The translations under genes and the position numbers were made by a program. From contig JAECUM010003652.1 of NCBI GenBank assembly GCA_016617855.1, forward strand, positions 54,615-118,614: a stretch of 64,000 nucleotides of DNA, in the 5' to 3' direction. The number at the start of each line of letters is the position of its first letter. Within the stretch, counting starts at the first letter, position 1. Source of the stretch: Megalonaias nervosa (taxonomy: Eukaryota; Mollusca; Bivalvia; Unionida; Unionidae). Shown here one piece after another: positions 51,100 through 64,000 of the stretch. The notes beneath the pieces were generated by a model. It saw only the letters and a list, made by a program, of their open reading frames with translations. It did no database searches and had not been told where the DNA came from.

Positions 51100-52125
51100 A
51101 TTATAGGCATGGATACATGCATACTTTACAATATAAATATAGGTATGGATACATGCATACATACATTATGCAATATAAACATAGGCATGGATACATGCAT
51201 ACTGTACAACATAAATATAGGTATGGATACATGCATGCATACATTATGCAATATAAATATAGGTATGGATACATTCATACATACATTATGCAGTATAAAT
51301 ATAGGCATGGATACATTTATATTGTACATTATAAATATAAGCATGGATACATACACTGTGCAATATAAATACCTGCATGGATAAATGCATACTGTACAAT
51401 ATAAATATAGGCATGGATACATGAATACATAAATTGTGCAATATAAATATAGGTATGGATACGTGCATACATATATTGTGCAATATAAATATAGGCATGG
51501 ATACATGCATGCATACATTGTGCAATATAAATATAGTCATGGATACATGCATACTGTACAATATAAATATAGGTATGGATACATGCATACATACATTGTG
51601 CAATATAAATATAGGCATGGATACATGCATACTGTACAATATAAATATAGGTATGGATACATGCATGCACACATTATGCAATAAAAACATAGGTATGGAT
51701 GCATTCATACATATATTATGCAATATAAATATAGGCATGGATATATGGATATTGTACATTATAAATATAGGCATGGATACATACATACATTGTGCATTAT
51801 AAAGACATGCATGAATAAATGCATACTGTACAATATAAATATAGGCATGGATACATGAATACATAAATTGTGCAATATAAATATAGGTATGGATACGTGC
51901 ATACCTATATTGTGCAATATAAATATAGGCATGGATACATGCATACTGTACTATATAATTATTGGTATGGATACATGCATACATACATTGTGCAATATAA
52001 ATATAGGCATGGATACATGCATACAAACATTATGCAATATAAATATAGGCATGGATACATGCGTACATACATTGTACAACATAAATATAGGTATGGATAC
52101 ATGCACACATACGTTATGCATAACC
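51100..52125. repeat. ~35/43-bp minisatellite array, about 1 kb
   Basis: Units built on CAATATAAATATAGG(C/T)ATGG and ATACATGCATAC alternate between short (about 35 bp) and long (about 43 bp) forms. Long frames on both strands are artefacts. The stretch 50563-51099 has no recognised gene. Confidence 0.9.
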
Positions 52126-52289
52126 CTGAATTCAATAAATTTAAAATCAAAACAGAATTAATTATAAAAAACAAGAACACCAATACAGTATTATATGTTA
52201 ACAAGCGAAACCTTATAGAAGGCTGAAGGTTCAGTAGTTCACAAGACTTGATCAGAAATAGAAATGCAATTCTACCGATTCCCCCACAC

Positions 52290-52460
52290 TCCAAATCAAT
52301 GCATTGCATACAATAAAATTATCCCCCTCATCAATGCATTGCATACAATAAAATTATCCCCCCATCACTGCATTGCATACAATAAAAGTATCCCCCCCCA
52401 ATCAATGTATTGCATACAATAAAATTATCCCCCACCCAAATCAATGCATTGCATACAATA
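52290..52460. repeat. ~35-bp minisatellite, about five units
   Basis: ATCAATGCATTGCATACAAT followed by AAAATTATCCCCC is repeated, with variable C runs. Confidence 0.85.
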
Positions 52461-52884
52461 ACATGTTGAACAATACGCAATGTACGTTTTTTCCCTGCTA
52501 TTATAAACAAAATGACCAGTACCTTTAATACAACCATCATATCCGATTACAACCATAAAATGTGTAGAGAAGATGAAGTAATTCTAATTTCTTACAATCG
52601 TATAATCAGACAAATCACTCTGTCTGAAGTAACCAGGTAGCGTACACTATTAGTACAACAATACTTATCTACATGTATATTTACAATTAGGGAAAAGGAA
52701 TTATAGATCTATGCACATGAGGATGTTATATATATAGGGCAAACTCATCCATATTCTTTTATTGTCTTGATAAGAAAGCTTTGTGGCCTATATCCTTTAG
52801 TATTATGGCCAAAGCTTTTCGTCTGAAATTAAAAATTCCGTTCTCTAATATGACGAGATTGTTGAGGTAATTATTATTTATATT

Positions 52885-55135
52885 TTGTAAAATGTTTTAT
52901 ACTTTGTAGAATGTTGTATACTTTGTAGAATGTTGTATACTTTGTAGAATGTTGCATACCTTGTACAATGTTGATACTTTGTAGAATGTTGTGTACCTTG
53001 TACAACGTTGTATACTTTGTACAATGTTGTATACTTTGTACAATGTTCTATACTTTGTAGAATGTTGCATACTTTGTAGAATGTTGTATACTTTGTAGAA
53101 TGTTGTATACCTTGTAGAATGTTGTACACTTTGTAGAATGTTGTATACCTTGAAGAATGTTGTATACTTTGTAGAATGTTGTATACCTTGTACAATGTTG
53201 TATACTTTGTACAATGTTGTATATTTTGTACAATGTTGCATACTTTGTAGAATGTTGCATACTTTGTAGAATGTTATATACTTTATACAATGTTGTATAC
53301 TTTGTAGAATGTTCTATACTTTAGAGTGTTGTATACTTTGTAGAATGTATACTTTGTGGAATGTTGCATACTTTGTGGAATGTTGTATACTTTGTACAAT
53401 GTTGTATACTTTGTAGAATGTTCTATACTTTGGAATGTTGTATACTTTGTAGAATGTTCTATACTTTGGAATGTTGTATACTTTGTAGAATGTTCTATAC
53501 TTTAGAATGTTGTATCTTTGTAGAATGTATGCTTTGTAGAATGTTGCATACTTTGCAGAATGTTGTATACTTTATAGAATGTTCTATACTTTATAATGTT
53601 GTATACTTTGTAGAATGTTCTATACTTTAGAATGTTGTATCTTTGTAGAATGTATACTTTGTAGAATGTTGTATACTTTGTAGAATGTTGTATACCTTGT
53701 AGAATGTTGTATACTTTGTAGAATGTTGCATACCTTGTACAGTGTTGTATACTTTGTAGAATGTTGTATACTTTCTACAATGTTGTATATTTTGTACAAT
53801 GTTGTATACTTTGTAGAATGTTGCATACTTTGTAGAATGTTGTATACTTTGTAGAATGTTGCATACTTTGTAGAATGTTGTATACTTTGTAGAATGTTGA
53901 TACTTTGTAGAATGTTGTGTACCTTGCACAACGTTGTATACTTTGTACAATGTTGTATACTTTGTAGAATGTTGTATACTTTGTAGAATGTTGCATACTT
54001 TGTAGAATGTTGTATACTTTGTAGAATGTTCTATACTTTAGAATGTTGTATACTTTGTAGAATGTTCTATACTTTAGAATGTTGTATCTTTGTAGAATGT
54101 ATACTTTGTAGAATGTTGTATACTTTGTAGAATGTTGTATACCTTGTAGAATGTTGTATACTTTGTAGAATGTTGCATACCTTGTAGAATGTTGATACTT
54201 TGTAGAATGTTGCATACTTTGTAGAATGTTGTATACTTTGTAGAATGTTGATACTTTGTAGAATGTTTTGTACCTTGTACAATGTTGTATACTTTGTACA
54301 ATGTTGTATACTTTGTAGAATGTTGTATACCTTGTAGAATGTTGTACACTTTGTAGAATGTTGTATACCTTGAAGAATGTTGCATACTTTGTAGAATGTT
54401 GTATACTTTGTAGAATGTTGCATACCTTGTAGAATGTTGTACACTTTGTAGAATGTTGCATACCTTGAAGAATGTTGCTTACTTTGTAGAATGTTGTATA
54501 CCTTGTAGAATGTTGTACACTTTGTAGAATGTTGTATACCTTGAAGAATGTTGTATACTTTGTAGAATGTTGTATACCTTGTACAATGTTGTATACTTTG
54601 TACAATGTTGTATATTTTGTACAATGTTGCATACTTTGTAGAATGTTGCATACTTTGTAGAATGTTATATACTTTGTACAATGTTGTATACTTTGTAGAA
54701 TGTTCTATACTTTAGAATGTTGTATACTTTGTAGAATGTATACTTTGTAGAATGTTGCATACTTTGTGGAATGTTGTATACTTTGTACAATGTTGTATAC
54801 TTTGTAGAATGTTCTATACGTTGGAATGTTGTATACTTTGTAGAATGTTCTATACTTTAGAATGTTGTATCTTTGTAGAATGTATACTTTGTAGAATGTT
54901 GCATACTTTGTAGAATGTTGCATACTTTGCAGAATGTTGTATACTTTGTAGAATGTTCTATACTTTGGAATGTTGTATACTTTGTAGAATGTTCTATACT
55001 TTAGAATGTTGTATACTTTGTAGAATGTATACTTTGTACAATGTTGTATACTTTGTAGAATGTTGTATACTTTGTAGAATGTTGTATACCTTGTAGAATG
55101 TTTTATACTTTGTAGAATGTTGCATACTTTGCACA
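52885..55135. repeat. 18-19-bp minisatellite array, ~2.25 kb
   Basis: More than 100 units of TTTGTAGAATGTTGTATAC with variants (GTACAATG, CATACC, units lacking one block). Larger segments recur, for example about 53040-53500 and 54270-54900, so higher-order duplication is likely. Frames spanning it are artefacts. Confidence 0.93.
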
Positions 55136-55139
55136 TAAT

Positions 55140-56044
55140 GTACAGTAATATACCATTATGCAATAATTGTGTTTTTTTCTAATGTATTATGATATGAATT
55201 AATAAAGCCATTAAACACAGTTTTAGTGCTCTGCATTGTAATTATTCGCTTATCAAAAATTTAATGCTAGCCTAAACCAAAAAGCGTGCAAACTAATCAG
55301 TGAAAATTATTATAAAAATGTACGAAATTACAATTTAAGTAGTTAACAGTAGCTATCCACATTACATATTCATATCATGTTAAGAATTACAAGACTAACA
55401 ATCACTATAAACAACGGACGGCATGGGCCATTGATCTTAGGAAATCTCAATTTACTAAAAAAGACTCTGATCAAATTCGATGCACATGTGAGATTCGAAC
55501 CTCTATCATCACGATTTAAAATCAAAGACGTTATCCAGTGCATTATAGTGATAAGGATCTAGGTTAAACCAATAGGTGACCAATATTGATCTAAAACCTG
55601 TGATGTATTTACCAAGAATCTAACAATATATACTTGTGTGTACAAAAGTTCCATATTACAATGACAATAACACATACAACTGACAATATCAGATCTATAA
55701 TATCTTACTTATGCCATACATAATGTGTACTTACAATGAGTTGCTGGAATTCAATGCAATATATGTTACTCGTATAATGACAGAGAAAAGTAACAACTTC
55801 GACAGTACTAATTCTCAAAGGTGGGAAATATTTTAACTAGTCGTTTGGAAAATACCGTCACAGCAAGATAACCTATTCAATATGTATATTATTTATATTT
55901 ACACCATGCATCCATCTTCTTTTAACTTATTAATTAAAGGTGGAAAATAGAATTTCCACATGAACTTGGCGCATCAGACAGATGTAAAACTTTCAATTTT
56001 GGGTGATTTGTAATTGTTAAGTTCAATCTTATGGGACCTATTGT
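55140..56044. other. host spacer with tRNA-like fragment
   Basis: About 55493-55560, read on the minus strand, has a perfect-looking B box (GGTTCGAATCTC) and AATGCACTGGATAACG upstream, like a decayed tRNA or SINE head. No gene otherwise. Confidence 0.4.
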
Positions 56045-56391
<347 letters not shown>

Positions 56392-56467
56392 GTAGGTGAA
56401 CTCTTTTCAGATGAGCATCGGTGTTGTTTATTCAGTTAATTATCATCATATGTTTTCAATCATAAAT

Positions 56468-57310
56468 TGCCTAATCAAATGATCTGTTTGTTTTGTTCGT
56501 ATGCATTATTGTAGGTTTTTTTTTTGATGAGGCAAATGTGATTAAATGTTTGTTTTGTTCGTATGCATTATTGTAGGGTTTTTTTGTTTGATGAGGCAGA
56601 TGTGATTAAATGTTTGTTTTGTTCGTATGCATTATTGTAGGTTTTTTTTTTGATGGGGCAGACGTGATTAAATGTTTGTTTTGTTCGTATGCATTATTGT
56701 AGGGTTTTTTTTTTGATGAGGCAGACGTGATTAAATGTTTGTTTTGTTCGTATGCATTATTGTAGGTTTTTTTTTTTGATGAGGCAGACGTGATTAAATG
56801 TTTGTTTTGTTCGTATGCATTATTGTAGGGTTTTTTTTTTTTGATGAGGCAGACGTGATTAAATGTTTGTTTTGTTCGTATGCATTATTGTAGGGGTTTT
56901 TTTTGATGAGGCAGACGTGATTAAATGTTTGTTTTGTTCGTATGCATTATTGTAGGGGTTTTTTTTTTGATGAGGCAGACGTGATTAAATGTTTGTTTTG
57001 TTCGTATGCATTATTGTAGGGTTTTTTTTGATGAGGCAGACGTGATTAAATGTTTGTTTTGTTCGTATGCATTATTGTAGGTTTTTTTTTTTGATGAGGC
57101 AGACGTGATTAAATGTTTGTTTTGTTCGTATGCATTATTGTAGGTTTTTTTTTGATGAGGCAGATGTGATTAAATGTTTGTTTTGTTCGTATGCATTATT
57201 GTAGGGTTTTTTTTTTTTTGATGAGGCAGATGTGATTAAATGTTTGTTTTGTTCGTATGCATTATTGTAGGTTTTTTTTTTTTGATGAGGCGGACGTGAT
57301 TAAATGTATA
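56468..57310. repeat. ~62-bp minisatellite, about 14 units
   Basis: Each unit is GTTTGTTTTGTTCGTATGCA, TTATTGTAGG, a T run of 7-12, then GATGAGGCAGACGTGATTAA. Units are nearly identical apart from the T-run length. Confidence 0.93.
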
Positions 57311-57540
57311 TCTTTTCTAACTCGTTTACTATAATATCATCTTATCCATACGCATTATGCAAACATCCATATACTTCCGATGATTCTGAAATCTATTCTT
57401 GCTTACACGCAAATATTTAGAAATATTCGAATCTATGCTGTGCATAATCACAATATTACAGCTTACCAGTTGTAAATTATACATACTCATGTATTTACAA
57501 GACTGATGCCATAAAGAATTAATATGTGCTCTTTCGGCAG

Positions 57541-57670
57541 TCTTGAAGCATGTACTTATCAATTACAATGACTCTTGACGCATGTACATCAATTACAATG
57601 ACTCTAAACGCATGTACGTATCAATTACAATGACTCTTGACGCATGTACATATCAATTACAACGACTTTG
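57541..57670. repeat. ~33-bp tandem repeat, four units
   Basis: CGCATGTAC, then ATCAATTACAATGACTCT is repeated with small changes. Spacer 57671-58206 shows no gene. Confidence 0.75.
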
Positions 57671-58206
57671 TGAACAATAATGTCTGAACAATTAAGACGA
57701 TACTGTCCTCAGCTCAGGACGCTGGGGTAGTTCGTGAAAAAAAAAAAAACGTGTTTTCTAGCCACGTCGTTTCTGTTTATTTACATTATTGTATCTAGTA
57801 TTAACCCACAAATTTAAAACTTGTTGTTTAAACCTACACTTAATGATAGGCACTGACGCGGTATCAGACTAACCTAACATTGTATAGTGTGTAAAATGGT
57901 ATATCTACATATACTTCAGAAAACTGTACAGTAAAGAGCGTCACCTGAATGCAAAATATAAACCTAATCAATGCAGCGTAGCGTACAGATATCCTAATCT
58001 AGACTAATCAGTGTAGGGCTCTTCGTGACACATCCATGGATACAGGTATGTTGCCGTTGCAGAAATAATATTAAAGATATTAAGTGGCAGGCTTTACACA
58101 ATACACACGCTCAGAGGGGAAGTCTGTTTAGAATCAACTTTATGTTGATCGTAGTTGCTTTATAGTCGGACCAACAGGAAAATCAAAGTATCTTGTTTCT
58201 GATAAT

Positions 58207-61200
58207 TTACATTACTTTGCATCGTTTCTTTTTCCGCCTTCGTTCTATCACGTTTTCAACAGGTGTCTCCTGGTATCTCTCCACCTCATGGATCATTCCC
58301 GGATAGGTCTCTACCAAATAATGTTTCATTTCATCCTGCCCATTCATGATTGCTCTATGCATCAAAGTTGTTCCATCAGCGCCCCTATGCCAGGGATCAA
58401 TACCACAATCGATAAGATAACGCAAGACAGCAACACTGCCACTGTGTGCAGCTTCATGAGCTGCAGTCTCCCCGAGGAAGTCCTCCTGATGGAGCATTTC
58501 GGGATAGGTTTCTACCAAGTACTTTGTCATTTCTAACTGACCATTTCTGCATGCTCTGTGCAGCAATGTTTCTTTATGAGAGGTCCTACACCATGGATTT
58601 AAACCACGTGCGATCAGATAGCTTAATACAGTTACATTGCCTCTCTGAGCAGCGTAATGAGCCGGTGTTCTCATTTCGCTGTCGACTTCATGGATCATTT
58701 CAGGATACGTCTCCACTAAATATTTTGTTATTTCTAACTGATGAATAATGCTTGAACTATGTAGCAACGTCTCTTTCTCATAGGTTCTGCACCACGGATT
58801 TATGCCACAGTCAAGTACATACTTTAAAACAGCAACATTGCCGCCCTGTGTAGCATAATGAGCTGCTGTGCTCCGTTCGTTGTCCACCATGTGGAGCATT
58901 TCGGGATAGGTACTTACCAAGTAACGTGTCATTTCTAACTGTCCATTTACACAGGCTCTATGCAACAACGTCTCATTGTGAGAGCTCCTACACCACAGAC
59001 TTGTGCCACGATCCAGTAGAAATTTTAATACATTGATATTTCCACTCTGTGCAGCATAATGAGCAGGTGTTCGTTTACAGCCGTTAACCTCGTGGAGCAT
59101 TTTCGGATAGGCATTTACCAAATATTTGGTCATTTCCAACTGACCTTTAATGCATGCTCTGTGCAGCAACGTTTCTTCTTGACAGGTTCTAAGCCAGGGA
59201 TTTGTGCCACGATCGAGCAAAAAGCTCAAAACAGCGACATTTCCACTTTGTGCAGCGTAATGTGCCGATGTTACGTTATCAATGTCCACCTCGTTTATCA
59301 TTTCGGAATATGTCTCCACTAAATATTTTGTCACTTCTAACTGTCCTTTAATGCAAGCACAGTGCAACAATGTCTCTTTCTGAGAGGTTCTACACCATGG
59401 ATTTGAGCCGCGATCAATTAGATACTTTATCACTGTGACATTGCCGCTCTCTGCAGCACAATGAGCAGGTGTTCTCTTATAGATGTCCAACTTATCAAAC
59501 ATTTTAGGATATCTCTCTGCCAAGTATTTGATAATTTCTAATTGACCATTGATGCAGGCTCTGTGCAGGAGCGTTTCTTGTTGAGACGTTCTGCACCACG
59601 GATTTGCGCCTCGAGCAATTAAATAACTTAACATAGCGACATCTCCTCTTTGTGCAGCATAATGAGCGGGAGTTCTGTTATCACTGTCTCCCTTATGGGA
59701 CATTTCAGGATAGGTCTCCACTAAATAATTTGCCACTTCTAGCTGACCTGCAAGGCATGCGCTGTGCAATAACGTTTCTTTCAAAGAGGACTGGCACCAC
59801 GCATTTGTACCACGATCAATTACATACTTTAATAAAGCGACGTTGCCGCTGTGTGCAGCATAATGAGCAGGTGTTCTCCTTTCGCTGTCTACCTCACAGA
59901 GCATTTCAGGGTAGCTCTCAACCAAATATTTGGTCATCTCTAACTGCCCATTAATGCAGGCTCTGTGCAGCAGTGTCTCTTCCTGAATGTTTCTACACCA
60001 CGGATCTGTGCCACGATCAATTAAATATCTCAATACAGCTACATTGCAACCCACAGCATCATAATGAGCAGGTGTTCTATTGTGGCTGTCCAGGCTACAG
60101 GTCATTTCAGGATAGGATTCTACCAAGTATTTGATCATTTCTATCTGGCCATTTCTGCCTGCTCTGTGCAACAGTGTCTCTTCATGAAAGGTTCTACACC
60201 ACGGATTTATGCCCCTTGTAATGAGAAAGCTTAATACAGCAATATTACCTCTTTCTGCAGCATTATGAGCTGGTGTTTTCTTATCTCTGTCCACCTCATG
60301 AAGCATTTTAGGATAGGTCTCAATCAGGTATTTTGTTACTCGTAACTGACTGTTAATACTTGCAAAGTGCATCAACGTTTCCTTGCGAGACGTTCGACAC
60401 CACGGATCTGTGCCACAATCAATTATATAACTTAACACAGAGACATTATCGCTCATTGCAGCATAATGAGCAGGTGTCCTATTTCCGATAGCCACCTTAT
60501 GGAGCATTATAGGATATGTATCTATCAAATATTTGGTCGTTTCTAACTTACCATTAACGCATGCTCTGTGCAGCAAAGTCTCTTCTTGAGAGGTTCGAAA
60601 CCATGGATTTGTGCCACATTCAATTAGATAGCTTAATACAGCTACGCTGCCGCTTTGAGCAGCATAATGAGCAGGTGTTCTATTGTAGTTGTCCACTTCA
60701 TGGAGCATTTGAGGGTATGTCTGTATCAAGAATTTAGTAATTTCTGACTGACCATTTCTACAAGCCCTGTGCAACAACGTCTCTCCACAAGAGGTTCCAC
60801 ACCAAGGATCCGCGCCACGAACAATTAAATCGCGTAACACAGCAAGATTGCCTTTCTCAGCTGCATAATGAGCCGGTGTTTCTTTTCGCTATCCATTTCA
60901 CGGAGCATTTCAGGATAGGTCTCTACCAAGTATTTGGGTATTTCTAACAGACCATTAACGCATGCTCTGTGCAGCAGAGTCTCTTTTTGAGAGGTTCTAC
61001 ACAACGGGTCTGCTCCAAGATCAATTAGATAGCTTAAAACAGCAAAACTGCCACTCTCTGCAGCATTATGAGCGGGTGTTCTCTTAAAGTTATCCGCCTC
61101 ATGGAGCATTTCAGGATATTTTTGTAATAAGTATTTGGTCATTTGTAACTTACCATTCCTGCATGCTTTGTGCAGTAGTGTATCGCTTTGAGAGGTTCTA

Positions 61201-64000
61201 CACAACGGATCTGTGCCACAATCAATTAGATACCGTAATACGGCAACACTTCCGCTTTCTGCTGCATAATGAGCCGGTGTTCTCTTTGTCGAATTCTCCA
61301 CTTCATGAAGCATTTCGGGATAGCTCTCTACCAAGAATCTGGTCACTTCTAGCTTACCATTAATGCATGCTTTATGCAGCAGTGTCTCTTCCTGAGAGGT
61401 TCGACATAAAGGATCTGTGCCAATATCAATTAAATACTTCAATATTGCGACATTACCGCTCTCTGCAGCATAATGAGCAGGTGTATTCCTATCGCTGTCC
61501 ACCTCATGGAGCATTTTAGGATAGGTCTGTACCAAATATTTGGTCATTTTTAATTGGCCATCAATGCATGCCCTGTGTAGCAGCGTCTCTTTTTCAGTGG
61601 TTCTACACCACGGATCTGTACCACAATCAATTAGATAACTCAACAGAGACACATTGCCGCTTTCTGCAGCATAGTGAGCAGGTGTTCTATTTGAACTGTC
61701 TACCTTATGATTCATTTCATTATAGGTATCTACCAAATATTTGGCCACTTCAAATTGACCTGTTATGCAAGCTCTGTGCAACAATGTCTCTTCGTGTGAA
61801 GTTCTAAACCAAGGATCTGTGCCACGATTAATTAGGTCCTTCAGTAGAGTGAGATTCCCGCTCTCTGCAGCACAATGAGCTGGTAAAGTGTTATCGGAAT
61901 CCACCTCTTGGATCATTTCTGGATAGGTCTCTAGCAAATATGTGCTCATTTCACTGTAACCGCCTAGGCATGACATATGCAGTAATGTTTCTTGATGTAT
62001 TGTTTTCCGCCTCAGATTTCTTATGACATTGGTAGGATTTCCAAATGATGATGCCTTCTGAACTTCTTTCAAATCATTCTTCTCCAATTCACAAATTTTG
62101 TTGAAAATATGTATATTGCCACCAAATGCAGCACACAAAAGAACGGAAAACCCATCTTCTGTTTCACGGAATGTCAGTTTAGGATACGTGTCCATTAAGT
62201 GATCGGCAATATCCTTCTTTGCGTTCCAACAAGCATAGTGAAGAAGATTCCAACCTAGTGAATCAGTACATGTTGGATCTAAACCCAATGAAAACAGAAA
62301 GTTCAGGATCTGTATGTTTCCGCCAGAAGCAGCAGAATGGCCGACACACCGGTTATCATCGTCGAATTCGCTGACTAGATTTGCATTTCTTGAAAGCAAC
62401 AGTTTGACGATGTCAAGTCTACCGTACAGGCATGCGGTGTGAAGCAAGTTTTCCCCATTTTCGGATTTATAATTAACATCAGCTCCATATTGCAAAAGAA
62501 ATTCGATAGCAGCTATGGATCCTTGTTTTACAGAGCTCTGCAGAATCTCATTGGCATGTACACCACTACTTTCACATATTCTTTTAAGCAAATATGTATC
62601 CTTGTGAGCACACGATGCTTTGGCACCTTTTGCAAGAAACGGAACGACTTGCTTCTTCATATCCCATGGAATCTGGTCAAATTTGCGTAGAAGCTCATCA
62701 ACAAGATCTCTGTTATTGGCATTTGCAGCATGCACAAGAAGCTAATTTTCGTCGTTGTCAGCTAAAATATGTATTTCTTTGCATTCGGCAGTAAACGCTG
62801 TTCTAAAGTCTTTACACAACCAAACATGTGCCTCCGAAATAATTGCAAAATCCTTTGGATTTCTCCCCATCAACGCTTGCATGAATCGGCTGATCAAAAT
62901 TGTTTGATAATATGGTTGTAAAATTAATGTATTTTTCTTTGTCATTATCGAAAAAGTTTCAGATGCATATTTTATTGTGCAACATTTACAAACGAGTTCC
63001 AAGGGACAATAAAGCAGTGTTTCTTTAGGAAAGAATTCTCCATAGGACATAAATACAGCCTCGTCGATGGAATCATGGACAAAAGAATAGGATTCTTTAG
63101 CTGTATCCAGCGAAACATATGTTGCTTGCAGAGATTGCAGCGTGTCTAGGACTTTAATGGGTCTCACGTCACGAACACCACATGTCCTAAAAACCGAAAT
63201 TATTCTACTTTCTATCTTTTCACTGCAATTCTCAGAGTCTCTTATTGATTGCAGGCTTAATTTTCCTCCGGAGAGCATCACAAGAACAAGGCACCCGTAG
63301 GTCATACTATCATCCTGACGGAAGTGTTTCATTTGTTCAAGGATGATTTCACGAGGGTTAGAAAAAAGATCGAATAATCTTGAGTTCCCCTTAACCATTG
63401 CTGCGGCTCTACACAACTGTGGAAATCCCACGGGTGAATCACGTATGTTACATAAATCTGATACTTCATCTTCGTTTAAACCAAAGTCTTTAAGATACAT
63501 GTTAGCGAATTCAGTCTTTTCTATTAATTGCAAACAAGTATTGTCTAAGTTCAAAAGTATTTCATCGGAAAACAGAGGGCCGGAGCTATTAGATTTGGAT
63601 TGCATTGCCACTAATATTTTCAGATATAAATTTGATTTCATAGTAAAAATGACGACGTGTTTTCCATTCTCTATTAAAGCTGACATGTATATTGCTTCCT
63701 CTCTCCATTTCGTTAATTCTCCTTCGTTCAAGTCAAACTTCCCACACATGTCATCAACAATTATACCTAAAGTGTAAGAAGAATCTACCAGGGTCCTCCA
63801 TCCATCGATTGTGGATATTATCAGAGGTCTAATGCTGCAGTCATCTTCGAGTATTTTGTTCATGAGCTGATATGCCAAGTAAGTTTTACCTTGTCCAGAT
63901 TTACCGGCTATCATCAGTTTCCTGTGTTGCTTCAGCATTTCCATTGCTGTTCTGTACCCTCGGGTTTCAATAAAGTTTGCATCTGCATGAGACCTATGTT
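58207..64000 (-). CDS. nSTAND3-ankyrin repeat protein, 5'-partial, two lesions
   Basis: The gene enters from beyond 64000 and runs to a stop at 58207 without an intron. The N-terminal visible part (about 62745-64000) is a P-loop NTPase of the nSTAND3 type: RGYRTAMEMLKQHRKLMIAG, GKSGQGKT near 63900 and IIVDDM near 63765. About 40 ankyrin repeats follow. The last 18 pairs form 68-residue modules such as LLHRACINGQLEMTKYLVE and RTPAHYAAESGNVAVL. A TAG at 62742-62744 separates NTPase and ankyrin parts in the same frame, and a one-base shift near 60885-60892 splits the ankyrin array. STAND proteins act as signalling switches, often in innate immunity; ankyrin arrays bind ligands. Pseudogene, allele or sequence error are all possible. 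Confidence 0.8.

Noticed and set aside
51000..52230. Long open frames on both strands with repeated MDTC/ILYN or IPIFIL motifs
   Set aside because: They are produced by the tandem repeat, which lacks stops in several frames, and show no independent coding signal.
52878..55163. Long Tyr/Lys/Gln-rich frames (YKVYNILQS repeats)
   Set aside because: Direct translation of the 18-19-bp minisatellite; the frame is open only because of the unit sequence.
55493..55560. Functional tRNA gene on the minus strand
   Set aside because: The B box is good, but acceptor and anticodon stems do not pair convincingly.
58207..62735. Ankyrin genes as bacterial (Wolbachia-type) transfer
   Set aside because: The attached nSTAND3 domain, the surrounding animal-type spacers and the lack of bacterial neighbours favour a host gene.

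Overview
The window is animal genomic DNA, most likely from a mollusc, probably a bivalve. The signs are AT-rich, microsatellite-rich spacers, short phase-matched exons with GT/AG borders, tRNA-derived SINE-like repeats, a TMEM272-like exon, and a very large ankyrin gene carrying an nSTAND3-type P-loop domain. The species cannot be fixed from the sequence alone.

Region 1 (1-7134) is host intronic or intergenic DNA with three probable minus-strand exons, two long hairpins, microsatellites and diverged repeats.

Region 2 (7135-27692) is the centrepiece: a structurally complete 20.5 kb Maverick/Polinton (adintovirus-like) element with terminal inverted repeats of about 0.3 kb. Nearly all genes are on the minus strand. 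In transcription order they are: protein-primed family-B DNA polymerase, two BIR-domain proteins, several unidentified small genes, the packaging ATPase, two related small core-like proteins, a PX-like protein, a DD35E integrase with a chromodomain, a membrane protein, penton-like and pVI-like proteins, the major capsid protein, a Cys/His protein and an adenain-type protease. Four charged small-protein genes lie near the ends. A CCHC zinc-knuckle gene and a small basic-protein gene run on the plus strand. Polymerase, integrase, ATPase, protease, penton, pVI-like, PX-like and membrane-protein genes all carry stops or frameshifts. The capsid, BIR, zinc-knuckle and most charged-protein genes are open. 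The copy is therefore an endogenised, decaying virus-like transposon.

The most unusual feature is that four element genes (7.5, 8.7, 9.5 and 26.1 kb) end in what look like replication-dependent histone 3' processing signals. Each has a 6-bp stem with a 4-nt loop matching the histone consensus, followed 10-20 nt later by an AAAAGA-type purine element able to pair with U7 snRNA. Three of these genes also share an upstream GGGATGTTT/TATA module. The other transcription units carry ordinary AATAAA signals. This suggests a gene set tied to S-phase histone mRNA metabolism.

Region 3 (27693-46770) is a mobile-element graveyard. It holds a probable host terminal exon, two solo LTRs in opposite orientation, a decayed plus-strand relative of the same Polinton split by an L2/CR1-like LINE and by one LTR, a TMEM272-like host exon, and two further Polinton fragments.

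Region 4 (46771-58206) is host spacer dominated by minisatellites with units of about 19, 23, 28, 35, 35-43 and 62 bp. Region 5 (58207-64000) is the 3' part of a single-exon minus-strand nSTAND3-ankyrin gene that runs off the window and carries one in-frame stop and one frameshift.
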